The notes under the pieces are model-generated. The model had not been told where the DNA came from, did not search any database, and saw nothing but the letters and a program-made list of their open reading frames with translations. This document shows, in pieces, positions 8,627 through 17,737 of a DNA stretch of 64,000 bases (positions are counted from its first letter, which is position 1; the number at the start of each line of letters is the position of its first letter). The position numbers and the translations under genes were made by a program. Source of the DNA: DATKNA01 sp963786765 (GTDB taxonomy: Bacteria; Actinomycetota; Actinomycetes; Actinomycetales; Kineosporiaceae); contig CAWBAJ010000010.1 of NCBI GenBank assembly GCA_963786765.1, positions 160,348 through 224,347 on the forward strand, written 5' to 3'.

Positions 8627-9790
8627 TCACGCGCAGAAGGCCGAGACCGTGTCGACGAGTACCGACGCGTAGAGGCGCACCTGTTCGAGGTCCACCCACT
8701 CGTCCGCCGCGTGCAGCCCGCCGCCGCCCGGGCCGCACACGATGGTCGGCACCCCCGCCGCCTCCCACAGCGCGGACTCCATCCAGTACGGCGCGCCGAC
8801 CTCTGCCGGCGTCCGGCCGTGCCGCTCCAGCGCTGCGGTGAGCTCCCTGACGAGGCGGCCGCCGGCCGGTGAGGAGGGGTCGTGCTCCCATGCCTCCCGA
8901 GCGAGCCCCAGCACGGCGACCGCCTGTACGGACGGGTCGTCGTTCCGCAGCCCGGTGAGGATCCGCTCGACCTCGTCCAGCGCCCGGGTGGCGCGCTCAC
9001 CGGGCACGGTCCGGCGCTCCACGACCGCCTGCGCCTGTTCCGCCAGCACGAACGGTGACGAACCGCCGGACACGGTGGCCGCCTGCAGGCTGCCGCCGCC
9101 GACGAGCGGATGGGACCGGGCGGCGGCGAGCTCGGCGTTGCGCGACTCGATCGCCGTCAGCAGCCGGCCGAGGTGCGCGACGGCGTTGACGCCCAGCTCC
9201 GGCTGCGAGCTGTGGGCGGCACGGCCGGCGAGGGTCACCTCGACGAGGGCGTAGCCGCGGTGCGCCACGACGAGGTCGAGACCGGTGGGCTCCCCCACGA
9301 CGCACGCGTCGGGGAGCCTGCCGCCGAGGTGCTTGAGAACGGCCTCGGTCCCGATGCTGCCGTGCTCCTCGTCTGCCACCAGGGCGAGCAGGACGTCGCC
9401 GGACACCCGGCTCGCCGCGACCGCCTCGGCGGCGGCGACCATCGAGGCCACCCCGCCTTTCATGTCGGCGGCACCGCGGCCCAGTAGGCGGTCGCCGTCC
9501 ACGGTGCCGGAGAAGGGGTCGCTCATCCCGGCGACGCCGACTGTGTCGAGGTGACCGTTGAGCAGGATCTTTCGCCCGTGCCCGGTGCCGGTGCTCCGGG
9601 CCAGCAGGCTCGGACGGCGACCTGCGGTGACCACGTCGACGTCGAAGCCGCGGGCGCCGAGCCGCTGTGCGAGGTGGGCGACGATCGCACCCTCGCCGGC
9701 CGCGCCGGGGACGAGCGCGGGGTTGACGCTGTCGATCCGGACGAGGTCGACCGCCAGCTCCGCCGCGGCCCGGGCCGCATCCGTGTCCAT
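8627..9790 (-). CDS. M20-family metallopeptidase (ArgE/DapE-like deacylase)
   Basis: A 387-residue protein with the M20 dinuclear zinc motifs in order: LNGHLDTV (His and Asp), GRGAADMKGG (bridging Asp), DEEHGS (catalytic Glu-Glu), GEPTGL (metal Glu) and a late GGGLHAADEW (metal His). The dimerisation insert lies around residues 180-290. Length and motif spacing fit acetylornithine deacetylase, succinyl-diaminopimelate desuccinylase and related acyl-amino-acid hydrolases; the exact substrate cannot be told. It stands alone, with no arginine or lysine genes beside it, which favours a peptide or N-acyl amino acid scavenging role. Confidence 0.9.
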   Translation of the reverse strand: MDTDAARAAAELAVDLVRIDSVNPALVPGAAGEGAIVAHLAQRLGARGFDVDVVTAGRRPSLLARSTGTGHGRKILLNGHLDTVGVAGMSDPFSGTVDGDRLLGRGAADMKGGVASMVAAAEAVAASRVSGDVLLALVADEEHGSIGTEAVLKHLGGRLPDACVVGEPTGLDLVVAHRGYALVEVTLAGRAAHSSQPELGVNAVAHLGRLLTAIESRNAELAAARSHPLVGGGSLQAATVSGGSSPFVLAEQAQAVVERRTVPGERATRALDEVERILTGLRNDDPSVQAVAVLGLAREAWEHDPSSPAGGRLVRELTAALERHGRTPAEVGAPYWMESALWEAAGVPTIVCGPGGGGLHAADEWVDLEQVRLYASVLVDTVSAFCA

Positions 9791-9871
9791 TCGTCCAGCC
9801 TGACAGCGCGGCGACGCGCGGGGAAACGCGCCCCGGTCGGCGTGGCGGCGCTCCGTGTCCGCAAGGTGTCG

Positions 9872-11281
9872 TCAGCGGGTCAGGACGAGCGCCTCCAGCG
9901 CCGCCGCGAGGGTTGCCACCGCGGTCAGCGCGCTCGTGCCGAGGAACCGCCCGAGCGGGACGCCGACGCCCTCCCGCCGAACCGTGTCGAACCAGATGAG
10001 CGTCGCGAGCGCGGCCCACGGCGCGACCAGCGGACCGAGGTTCACCCCGACGAGGAGCCCCAGCAGCTGGTCGTGATCAACGGCCGGGACCGCGGCCTCG
10101 CCGGCGACGTAGGCGGGGAGGTTGTTGACGAGATTGGACAGGACGGCGCCGGCCCCACCGGCCCGCCAGATCCCGGCCGCACCCGCGTTCGTCCCGACCA
10201 CCGCGCGGAGGAGACGTTCCAGGCCCCACCGGTCGACCGTCCCGACGACGAGGAACAGCCCCACGACCATCACCACGAGGCGCCAGGGGACGAGGCCGAT
10301 CCGCAAAGCGGGCCGGTCGAGCACCCCGAACGCCGCCACGATCACCGCGGCGCACGCGACAGCCGCCAGCCACAGCGGCACGCCCAGCAGAACCGCGGCG
10401 GCGAACACGACGACGTCCGCGGCCGCGACCGCGACGAGGCGGCGGTCCCTCGGCACGAGCGGCTCGGGCACGCGGTACCGGTCCTGCTCCCGCACCCCCC
10501 GGCGCCAGTAGAACAGCCACAGGCAGGCGGAGCCGACCGCGAGCGCCACCGCCTGGGGCACGGCCATCCGCTCGGCGAAACCCAACGGCGTGAGCCCGAC
10601 CCGGTTCGCAGCCAGCAGGTTCGTCAGGTTGCTGACGGGCAGCAGCAGGCTGGCCAGGTTGGCGAACCAGACCGTGGTCATCGCGAACGGCAGCGGCGGC
10701 ACGGACGCCTGCCGGGCCAGCGCGACCATCACCGGAGTCAGCAGCACGGCGGTCGTGTCGAGGTTGAGGACCATGGTCGTCGCGGATGCCAGCAGCACGC
10801 AGACGGCGAAGAGCACCGCGAAACGCCCACGCCCCCAGATGACGAGCGGCCGGGCGACCACGTCGAACAGCTGCGCGGCGGCGAGCAGCTCGGACAGGAC
10901 TACGACGGCCACGAGGAATACGAGGATGTCCGCGATCCGGCGCAACGACGCCTCCGCGGCGCTCAGGGGCAGCGCACCGACCAGCACGAACGCCACTCCG
11001 AGACCGAGGAGCCCGACGGCGACGGCGTCGAGGACCTCGACCCGGGCACGCAGGCGGCGTCCCTCGGGCCGAGCGCCGGCGGGCTGCCTGGCGCCGTCCG
11101 AGACGCGGCTGCGCTCGCCGGATGCGGGCGGGGCGTCGTCCGAGACGCGGCTGCGCTCGCCGGATGCGGGCGGGGCGTCGCCGGACACCTCCTGAGCGTC
11201 CGTCGCCGGTCCCCTCCGTCTCCTCGCCCCGGGCGAGCCGCCCGCTGCGGTGAATGTAGGCCGGACGATCGGCGGCGGCAC
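9872..11281 (-). CDS. ArsB/NhaD-type (ion transporter superfamily) permease
   Basis: About 469 residues with 10-12 membrane helices. Landmarks are LVFLVAVVVLSELLAAAQ, LLASATTMVLNLDTTAVLL, ANLASLLLPVSNLTNLLAANR, and near the C terminus VLSNLVNNLPAYV and GVNLGPLVAPWAALATLIW. The paired NL(D/P)-containing hairpins are those of ArsB and SLC13-like exporters. It could export arsenite, another anion, or exchange sodium; no ars gene is nearby. The first 75 residues are hydrophilic and include a 14-residue duplicated segment. The true start may be downstream of the GTG at 11281, which lacks a ribosome site. Confidence 0.85.
   Translation of the reverse strand: MPPPIVRPTFTAAGGSPGARRRRGPATDAQEVSGDAPPASGERSRVSDDAPPASGERSRVSDGARQPAGARPEGRRLRARVEVLDAVAVGLLGLGVAFVLVGALPLSAAEASLRRIADILVFLVAVVVLSELLAAAQLFDVVARPLVIWGRGRFAVLFAVCVLLASATTMVLNLDTTAVLLTPVMVALARQASVPPLPFAMTTVWFANLASLLLPVSNLTNLLAANRVGLTPLGFAERMAVPQAVALAVGSACLWLFYWRRGVREQDRYRVPEPLVPRDRRLVAVAAADVVVFAAAVLLGVPLWLAAVACAAVIVAAFGVLDRPALRIGLVPWRLVVMVVGLFLVVGTVDRWGLERLLRAVVGTNAGAAGIWRAGGAGAVLSNLVNNLPAYVAGEAAVPAVDHDQLLGLLVGVNLGPLVAPWAALATLIWFDTVRREGVGVPLGRFLGTSALTAVATLAAALEALVLTR
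11096..11179. repeat. 42-bp perfect tandem duplication inside the ArsB-like N terminus
   Basis: Two identical 42-bp units (11096-11137 and 11138-11179) start GTCCGAGACGCGGCTGCGCT. Read on the minus strand they encode APPASGERSRVSD twice in frame. As 42 is divisible by three the reading frame is kept, which argues for a true duplication rather than an assembly slip. Confidence 0.85.
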
Positions 11282-11501
11282 CTTGTAGTTCGGCCGGGCG
11301 ACGCTCCGAGCCCAGGCGCGTGGGGCCTCGAGATCACAGGGGACGCGAGTGTGTCACCACCGCACAGTTCTGTCCCTCGTGATGTTCAACGGGCGCGTTT
11401 CGCGGCGGAGAAGCCGCCCCCAGTGGGACGAGTTCAGGCATGGCCAAGCTGTGACAGGCGGATATGGGCCGCTCGCTCGCCGGGGGCAAGGATGACGAGC
11501 C

Positions 11502-12179
11502 ATGCGGACGTTCCGGCGACCCGATCTCCCGCCCGGCCTGCTCCGGTCGATCGGCCTCGTGTGCCTCGCCGACGCCTTCGTCGGGCTGGCGTTCGGGGCC
11601 GTGACGACGGGCGCCGGCTTGCCGGTCTGGCTGCCCGTCGTCCTCAGCGTCACCGTGTTCGCCGGCGCGGCGCAGTTCCTCTTCGTCGGCGTGGTCGGTG
11701 CCGGCGGCAGCCCGTTCGCGGCGGCCGCCGCGGCGCTGCTCGTCAACGGCAGGCTGCTGCCGCTCGGGCTCGCCGTCGGGGACCTCCTCGGCCCGGGCTG
11801 GCTGCGCCGGCTGGTCGGGACGCACCTCGTCACCGACGAGTCGGTCGCCTTCACGACCACGCAACAGGACCGGCAGCACCGCCGAACCGCCTTCTGGACG
11901 TGCGGAGTCGCTCTGATCCTCTGCTGGAACGCGGGGGTCGTCGTGGGCGCGGTCGGCGGCCGGCTCGTCCCCGACACCGACGCCCTCGGCCTCGACGCCG
12001 CCTTCCCGGCCGTGATCCTCGCCCTGGTCATGCCCTCGCTGGGCGATCGCGCGACGCTGCGCGCCGCGCTCGCCGGGGCGGTCATCGCCGTCGCGGTGGC
12101 CCCGTGGCTCCCCGCCGGGTTGCCCGTGCTCGTCGCGCTGGCCGGCGTGCTCGTCGCCCTGCCGAGGGCACCGCGGTGA
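11502..12179 (+). CDS. azlC: AzlC-family branched-chain amino acid exporter, large subunit
   Basis: A 225-residue membrane protein with the AzlC features: GLVCLADAFVGLAFGAVTTG, SVTVFAGAAQFLFVGVVG (the FAGAAQF signature) and LLVNGRLLPLGLAVG. Length is usual. AzlC works with the small subunit AzlD to export leucine, valine and isoleucine or azaleucine (LIV-E family). The stop codon overlaps the azlD start in GTGA at 12176-12179, so the two are translationally coupled. Confidence 0.9.
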   Translation: MRTFRRPDLPPGLLRSIGLVCLADAFVGLAFGAVTTGAGLPVWLPVVLSVTVFAGAAQFLFVGVVGAGGSPFAAAAAALLVNGRLLPLGLAVGDLLGPGWLRRLVGTHLVTDESVAFTTTQQDRQHRRTAFWTCGVALILCWNAGVVVGAVGGRLVPDTDALGLDAAFPAVILALVMPSLGDRATLRAALAGAVIAVAVAPWLPAGLPVLVALAGVLVALPRAPR

Positions 12180-12484
12180 GCCTCGCGATCGGCGTGGCCG
12201 TCCTCGCCGCGGGCACTCTCGCGTTCCGGCTGGCGGGGACGGTGCTGCGCAGCCAGGTGGAGCCCACGCCCGCTGTCCTCGCGGTGGTCAACCGCGGGGT
12301 CGCGGTGCTCTTCGCCGCGCTGGTGGCGACGTCGCTGCTCGAGCAGGGGCACATCGCGGGCGTTGCCCGCCCGGTCGGCGTCGCGGTCGGCGGGCTGCTC
12401 GCGTGGCGGCGGGCGCCGTTCGTGGTCGTCGTCCTCGCTGCGGCGGCGGTGACTGCGGCCCTGCGCCTGGCCGGCGTCCCCTGA
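12176..12484 (+). CDS. azlD: AzlD-family small subunit
   Basis: A 102-residue protein with three to four helices beginning GTG (VSLAIGVAVLAAGTLAFRLAG) and containing the typical LRSQVEPTPAVLAVVNRGVAVLF and GVAVGGLLAWRRAPFVVVVL. The internal charged residues and size match AzlD, the partner required by AzlC. The start overlaps the azlC stop by 4 nt, showing one operon. Confidence 0.9.
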   Translation: MSLAIGVAVLAAGTLAFRLAGTVLRSQVEPTPAVLAVVNRGVAVLFAALVATSLLEQGHIAGVARPVGVAVGGLLAWRRAPFVVVVLAAAAVTAALRLAGVP

Positions 12485-12585
12485 CCTGGCCTTCCTTGCA
12501 CGCAACCGAGCAAGGGCGCGTCGGTGATCGGGCGGAGGTGCATGATCAGCGGGGGGACGCCGAGCGGTGTGCTTACGGTGCGCCC

Positions 12586-13542
12586 ATGAGCGATATGCGT
12601 TACCGGCGGCTCGGCGACTCGGGGCTCGTCGTGTCGGTCGTGGGCCTCGGCTGCAACAACTTCGGCCGCCGCATCGACATCGACGCCACCCGCAAGGTCG
12701 TCGACGCCGCCCGCGACGCCGGCGTCACCTTCTTCGACACCGCCGATGCCTACGGGGATTCCGAGGCGTTCCTCGGGGAGGTGCTCGCGGGACGGCGGGA
12801 CGAGGTCGTCCTCGCCACGAAGTTCGGCAACCCGCTGCGCGGCGCCCTCGGCGACGACCACGGGGCGCGCGGATCCCGGTGGTACGTCCGCCGCGCGGTC
12901 GAACGATCGTTGCGGCGGCTCCGCACCGACCACATCGACCTGTACCAGCTGCACCGCCCCGACCCGCAGACGCCGATCGAGGAGACCCTGGCGGCCCTCA
13001 CCGAACTCGTCCGCGAGGGCAAGGTCCGCTACATCGGCAACTCGAACTTCGCGGGCTGGCAGGTGGCGGACGCCGACTGGATCGCCCGCACCCGTGGCTT
13101 CGAGCGCTTCGTCAGCGCCCAGAACGAGTACAGCCTCATCGAGAGGGGCGTCGAGGCCGAACTGGTCCCGGCCCTGCAGCGCTTCGGCCTGGGCCTGCTC
13201 CCGTTCTTCCCGCTGGCGAACGGCCTGCTCACCGGCAAGTACCGACGTGACGCACCCCGCCCCGAAGGCACCCGGCTGCACAGTTCGAACTACGCCGGCT
13301 ACGCCACCACGGAGCGCTTCGACCGGATGGAGGCCCTGCAGCGGTTCGCCGACGAGCGCGGCGTCACCCTGCTGCAGGTCGCCATCGGCGGCCTCGCCGC
13401 GCGACCGGCGGTCGCCTCCGTCATCGCGGGCGCCACCAGGCCGGAGCAGGTCTCCGCCAACGCCGACGCCGGGGCGTGGACGCCGACCAGCGAGGACCTC
13501 TCCGCCCTCGACCAGGTCCTCTCGACCAGCCCTGCAACCTGA
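12586..13542 (+). CDS. aldo/keto reductase
   Basis: A 318-residue (alpha/beta)8-barrel oxidoreductase using NADPH. The catalytic tetrad is visible: Asp in FFDTADAYG, Tyr in the same motif, Lys in VLATKFGN and His in YQLHRPD. It also has RYIGNSNFAGWQ and the C-terminal cofactor-binding IAGATRPEQV. The subgroup resembles YajO/YghZ-type reductases of general aldehydes. It is monocistronic, with only an unremarkable 100-bp leader. Confidence 0.92.
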   Translation: MSDMRYRRLGDSGLVVSVVGLGCNNFGRRIDIDATRKVVDAARDAGVTFFDTADAYGDSEAFLGEVLAGRRDEVVLATKFGNPLRGALGDDHGARGSRWYVRRAVERSLRRLRTDHIDLYQLHRPDPQTPIEETLAALTELVREGKVRYIGNSNFAGWQVADADWIARTRGFERFVSAQNEYSLIERGVEAELVPALQRFGLGLLPFFPLANGLLTGKYRRDAPRPEGTRLHSSNYAGYATTERFDRMEALQRFADERGVTLLQVAIGGLAARPAVASVIAGATRPEQVSANADAGAWTPTSEDLSALDQVLSTSPAT

Positions 13543-13759
13543 TCGCGGCCGCCCCGTTCTCCGTTCTGGAGGGCGAGGAGGACCGGTGGACCGGCGAAGG
13601 GGCACTCCGGAGGGTCCCGGAGGCACGTCTCAGGGGCGAGCCAGGACCTTCCCCCATACCGGTGTAGGCCACGGCGGGCGAGGCTGGAGCCGCCGGACGG
13701 AAGCCGGCAGACGACTCCGCCGACACCGATCGGCCCTCGGACCTCAGGAGAAGATCATC

Positions 13760-14014
13760 ATGGACAGCGTTCGCGACTCGTTCCGGCAGCAGGGCCTGGT
13801 GCGGCCCCGTGAGGGGCGCATCCTCGGCGGGGTGTGCGCCGGCCTGGGACGCCGCTTCGGCATCTCGGCCGGGCTCACCCGGCTGTTGTTCGTCGTGATC
13901 CTTCTCGTGCTGCCCGGCAGCCAGATCCTGGTCTATCCCGTGCTGTGGTTCCTCATGCCCGAGGAGGTGGCCACGCCTTGGGGCACGCCGACGCCCCCGG
14001 CCGCAGGATCCTGA
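13760..14014 (+). CDS. PspC-domain envelope-stress protein
   Basis: An 84-residue protein. Residues about 20-70 form the PspC domain (REGRILGGVCAGLGRRFGIS, then GLTRLLFVVILLVLPG, QILVYPVLWFLMPEE). One or two membrane helices anchor it in the cytoplasmic membrane. PspC proteins take part in phage-shock and envelope-stress responses, but no pspA or regulator is adjacent. CAGGAGA precedes the ATG. A 217-bp GC-rich leader lies upstream. Confidence 0.88.
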   Translation: MDSVRDSFRQQGLVRPREGRILGGVCAGLGRRFGISAGLTRLLFVVILLVLPGSQILVYPVLWFLMPEEVATPWGTPTPPAAGS

Positions 14015-14050
14015 GGCCGTCGTCGCAGGCGTTCTCGACGGGGCCGCCGG

Positions 14051-15127
14051 CTACCCCCGGACGAGGTCGTACCCACCGGTCTCGGCGGGCTGCTGCGCGC
14101 GGGCACGGCCGAGGAGGTCGGCGACGCGGCCGCGGGTGTGCGGGGGCTGCGCGGCGGCGACGCCGGTCGTCAGGGCAAGCGCCGGCAGGTGGTCCGCACC
14201 GGCGGCGGCCCGCAGCCTGCCTGCCACCTCGGCCGCGTCGGCGCCGTCGGCGCACGGCAGCAGCACGACGAGCTCGCCGGGGGCGGTGCGCGCCAGCACG
14301 TCGTCCTCGCGCAGGACGGCGCGCAGCCGGCGGCCGAGCCGCTCCAGCGCCATGTCCACCAGGTCGTGGCCGTGCTCGCGGGCGAGGTCGTCGAGCCGCT
14401 CGATACGGGCCACCACGACCGCGACCGGGGCGGTGCGCGACGTGTGGCCCACCACGCGCAGGGACGCCTGCTCGAGGTAACGGCCGTTGGGCAGTCCGGT
14501 GACCGGATCGGTGACCTCGAGCGCGACGAGGTCCTGCAGGGCGGGCCGGTCGCTGCCCTGGGTCGAGGACAGCAGGAGGACCAGGACCATCAGCCCGGTC
14601 AACGCCAGCCAGCGTTGCAGCAGCCCGGGGCCGGGGTCGTGGACGACGAGGGCGGCGAGGTGGCCGCCCCCGCATGCGGCGACGATGACGGCAGACTGCA
14701 GCGGCCTCAGGTACGGCGCGGAGCACAGCACGAGCAGGACGTACGGCAGCCCGGACACGGCGGGGCCGCCGGCGCCGACGACGCCCGCCAGAGCCAGGAC
14801 GACGACGGCGGCGAGCTGAGCCACGGGATAGCTGTCCCACCACACGGTCCGGCGCGCGGCCAGGGCGGTGGAGCGGGCGGAGACCGCGAGTCCGGCGGCG
14901 AGCAGCAGGTCCTCGAGGGCGAGCAGGTGCGGCAGGGCCGCCAGCGCGAAGAGGACCAGGACGCCGGCGGCGACGAGCTGACCGCCGACGGCGAGCATCC
15001 TGACCCGTCCCGGGCCGTCGCGCAGCTGCTCGACCGCCCGCACCCAGCCCAACTCGTGCACGGCCCTGACCACGTCGCCTCCACGCCTGCCGAGGACGTG
15101 CCGCTGCGCCTGGTCGCGCCGGTCCAC
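14051..15127 (-). CDS. membrane protein with a degenerate GGDEF domain
   Basis: About 358 residues. Residues about 45-190 contain five to six membrane helices. The C-terminal third is a GGDEF fold: it opens with the typical DPVTGLPNGRYLEQ and has RIERLDDLAREHGHDLVDMAL. The catalytic signature that should read GGDEF or GGEEF is APGEL (in RTAPGELVVLLP), so diguanylate cyclase activity is unlikely and a GTP or c-di-GMP sensing role is possible (inference). The gene's true start may be internal to the frame. It converges with the pspC gene. Confidence 0.75.
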   Translation of the reverse strand: MDRRDQAQRHVLGRRGGDVVRAVHELGWVRAVEQLRDGPGRVRMLAVGGQLVAAGVLVLFALAALPHLLALEDLLLAAGLAVSARSTALAARRTVWWDSYPVAQLAAVVVLALAGVVGAGGPAVSGLPYVLLVLCSAPYLRPLQSAVIVAACGGGHLAALVVHDPGPGLLQRWLALTGLMVLVLLLSSTQGSDRPALQDLVALEVTDPVTGLPNGRYLEQASLRVVGHTSRTAPVAVVVARIERLDDLAREHGHDLVDMALERLGRRLRAVLREDDVLARTAPGELVVLLPCADGADAAEVAGRLRAAAGADHLPALALTTGVAAAQPPHTRGRVADLLGRARAQQPAETGGYDLVRG

Positions 15128-15216
15128 GTCCCGTCCGACGGCGAGATCGGCAGCCCTCGCGTCCGTCTGAAGCCGGCCGGTGTAACGCGGTCGGCTCCCG
15201 CGGCGTTAGAGCCACT

Positions 15217-15258
15217 GTCCCGGTGCCGTCCGAACCCCCGTGCGGGCGGCACCGGGAC
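15217..15258 (-). terminator. hairpin, family 2, copy 1: end of the TPR/Sel1 gene
   Basis: A 42-nt perfect-arm hairpin, arms GTCCCGGTGCCG and CGGCACCGGGAC around CCGAACCCCCG, lies 18 nt past the stop codon at 15276 of the minus-strand gene. An almost identical hairpin, with the same loop text, ends the FUSC gene at 40818. Position and symmetry support a transcription terminator. Confidence 0.7.
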
Positions 15259-15275
15259 CTTTCGCTTGGCCGGGA

Positions 15276-17397
15276 TCAGCCGAGGCCGGCGGCGAGCTGG
15301 TCCAGGCGGCGGGCCAGGCGTTCGTCACCCCGGCGCGCATGGATGGCGCGGAGCCGGCGGGCCACGAAGGCCTCCTCCTCGTCGGACATCGCCGCGAACA
15401 GGGATCGCCAGAGGTCGGCCAGCTCGTGGTCCGGCGGCGACTGCAGCCTCCAGCAGGGCCACCAACCGATCCGCGGCCTCCTTGTGCTCCAGAGCGGCGG
15501 CGTCCTGCAGCCAGCGGCGAGCGTCGTCCTGGTCGCCGGCGTCCAGCAGCAGCAGCGCGAGCTGGTACATGGCCTCCCGGTCGTCGTCCTGCGCGCCCCG
15601 GCTGAACCAGTCGCGGGCCGCCTCGGGGTCGTCCCGGTCGAGGGCGAGCCGGCCGAGGGTCACGTACGCGAGCGAGCTGCCGGCGGCCGCCGCCAGTCCC
15701 GCCCAGTGCTCGCGCTCCGCCGGCGACTCGGCGCCCCGGGTGACCATCCACTCGATGCCGGGCACCCAGCCCGCCTCCGCCGCCAGCGCCCACAGGCCAC
15801 GCCGCTCGTCCTGTTCGGCCGCGTCCTCGCCGAGCAGGTGATCGAGCAGGTACAGCGCCTGCCAGTGCCCGGCGGTGACGGCCCGGCGGCACCACGTCCG
15901 CGCCCCGTCCCCGTCACCGCGGGACAGCCACCGGAACTTGCCCAGGTCCGCCATGCTCTCCGGGTCGCCGCCGTCCGCTGCCTTGCGCAGCCACCGCTCG
16001 TAGCGGTCGTCGTCGTGCTCGGCGTAGGCACGGGCGGCGAGGAGCCGGAACGCCGGCACGCTGTCGAGGGCTCCCAACCGGGTCACGAACCGCTGGGACG
16101 TCTCGGGGTCGCCGAGCCGCTCGGCGCGTCGCGCCGCGTCGTCGATCCGGCTGGCCAGCACGTGCGCGGCCTGCGGGTGCCCGCTCGTGCGCGCCTGCTC
16201 CAGCCACACGACGGCCTTGTCGTACTGGCCCCAGTCGAACAGCAGCTCACCGACCCGCACCATCGCGTCCGCGTCCCCGAGCTGCGCGGCCTTCAGGTAC
16301 CAGTCGTACGCCTCGTTGAGCCGGTCGTTCTCGGCGTGCACCTCGGCGATGGTCATCATCGCGGCCACGCTGCCCGTGTCCGCGGCCTTGCGCAGGACGG
16401 CGACGGCCTCGTCGAACCGCTGCTGCCGCCAGGCGCGCTGCCCCAGCGCGAGCCAGGCCCGCTCGCCGCCGAAGGTGTCGAGCGCGGCACGCTCGCGGCG
16501 GACGGCGTCGGCATCTCCCGCGCTGTCCGCCGCCGCAAGCCGGGCCTCGAGGACGTCGACCAGTTCGTCGTCCGCGCCGGGCACGCCCGCCTCGGCCGCG
16601 ATGCGCAGGAAGGTCTCGGCCTCGGCCGCCTCCCCGCCAGCGGCGAGCAGCCGGCCGAGCGCGAGCGCGGCCGGATCGAATCCGAGGTCGGCGGTCCGGC
16701 GCAGCAGCGCCAGGGCCTCGTCGCGACGCGCCGTGTCGGCGAGCAGCATCGCGAGCTCGTGGGCGGCAGCCAGATCGCCGGCGTCCGCGCCGCGGCGCAG
16801 GTGCCGTTCGGCCGCGTCGGTGTCCCGGACCCGCAGCAGCCGCCCGGCGTGCACGTCCGCGGCGACCTCACCGGCCTCGGCCGCCGTCACGAACGCCTGC
16901 AGCGCCTCCTCCGTCCGGCCGGCGGCCTCGAGCAGCGTCCCCAGGCGCAGGGCGCGGTCGGCGCGCCCCGCCGCGAGGCACCGTGCCAGCCAGGTGACCT
17001 CGCCCTCGGCATCGCCGGCCGCGGCGTGCAGGTCGGCGAGCGCGAGCATCGCGTCGGTGGAACCCGCGTCCGCGAACTCCCGGCACCAGGCGCGCAGGTT
17101 CTCCCCGGCGCCCGCTTCGGCCAGGAGGTCGGCGCACCGCCGCCAGGCGGTCGTCTCCCCCGCCGCGACGGCCCGCCGGAACCACAGCGTCCCCTCGGTC
17201 AGCCGTCGCCGCCGAAGGAGCAGGACCCCGAGCCGGCTCATCGCCTCGGCGGACCCGTCGACGGCCTCGCGGCGCAGCCGCAGCTCGTCGTGCTCGGCGT
17301 CGCCGGCGGCGTCCGGGGCGGTCCTGGGCGCGCCGAAACGGGCCCAGCGGACGACGTCCGCGGCGTCGGGGTTCGCGGTGGGGTCGGGCAGTGCCAT
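15276..17397 (-). CDS. large TPR/Sel1-repeat protein, one frameshift near the C terminus
   Basis: About 707 residues of helical repeats. Examples are EALQAFVTAAEAGEVAADVHAG, EAMSRLGVLLL, DADAMVRVGELLFDWGQYDKA and DREAMYQLALLLLDAG; these Ala/Leu/Gly-rich units of about 36 residues match Sel1/TPR solenoids. The start ATG at 17397 has GGGAGGGGG upstream. Near 15430 the frame shifts; the other frame then reads HELADLWRSLFAAMSDEEE to a stop at 15276, clearly the true C terminus. There is no signal peptide, so it is a cytoplasmic scaffold-like protein. Such proteins mediate protein interactions; the partner is unknown. Confidence 0.75.
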
Positions 17398-17560
17398 CCG
17401 AAGCGCCCCCTCCCGCCGCCCTGCCGTGACGGCTCTCCTGTCGGCAGACGGCCGCCCGGCTGGAGCCCCCGGGCGGGTGACGGGAGCCGACGGGCGGGGC
17501 CCGCTCCTCCACGCGGGTGCGCGACGGACGCTGAGACCGGCGGAGAGGGTGTCTCTTCTC

Positions 17561-17603
17561 AACCGTTAGCGCTGCCCCGCATCGTGGGGCAGCGCTAACG
17601 GTT
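17561..17603 (+). repeat. dispersed hairpin, family 1, copy B
   Basis: The most symmetric copy: arms AACCGTTAGCGCTGCCCC and GGGGCAGCGCTAACGGTT, 7-nt loop GCATCGT, perfect over 18 bp. GAGACAGG follows and GTGTCTC precedes it. It lies between the divergent TPR gene and the DNA ligase gene, where a terminator would have no obvious job. Confidence 0.85.
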
Positions 17604-17737
17604 GCTCGAGACAGGTCCCCTCCCCCGCCACTTCACGCCGGCAGCAAGAGTGCGCCACGCCGTCCGCCCGCGGCCGTCGTCGTCCGGTACCCGGTCGGCC
17701 CTGTGAAAGGCAGCCATGTGCGCACCAGGATGCGGGG

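Noticed and set aside
9551..12484. A plus-strand frame of 977 codons over the M20 peptidase and ArsB-like genes
   Set aside because: Antisense shadow; its last part is only the azlD frame.
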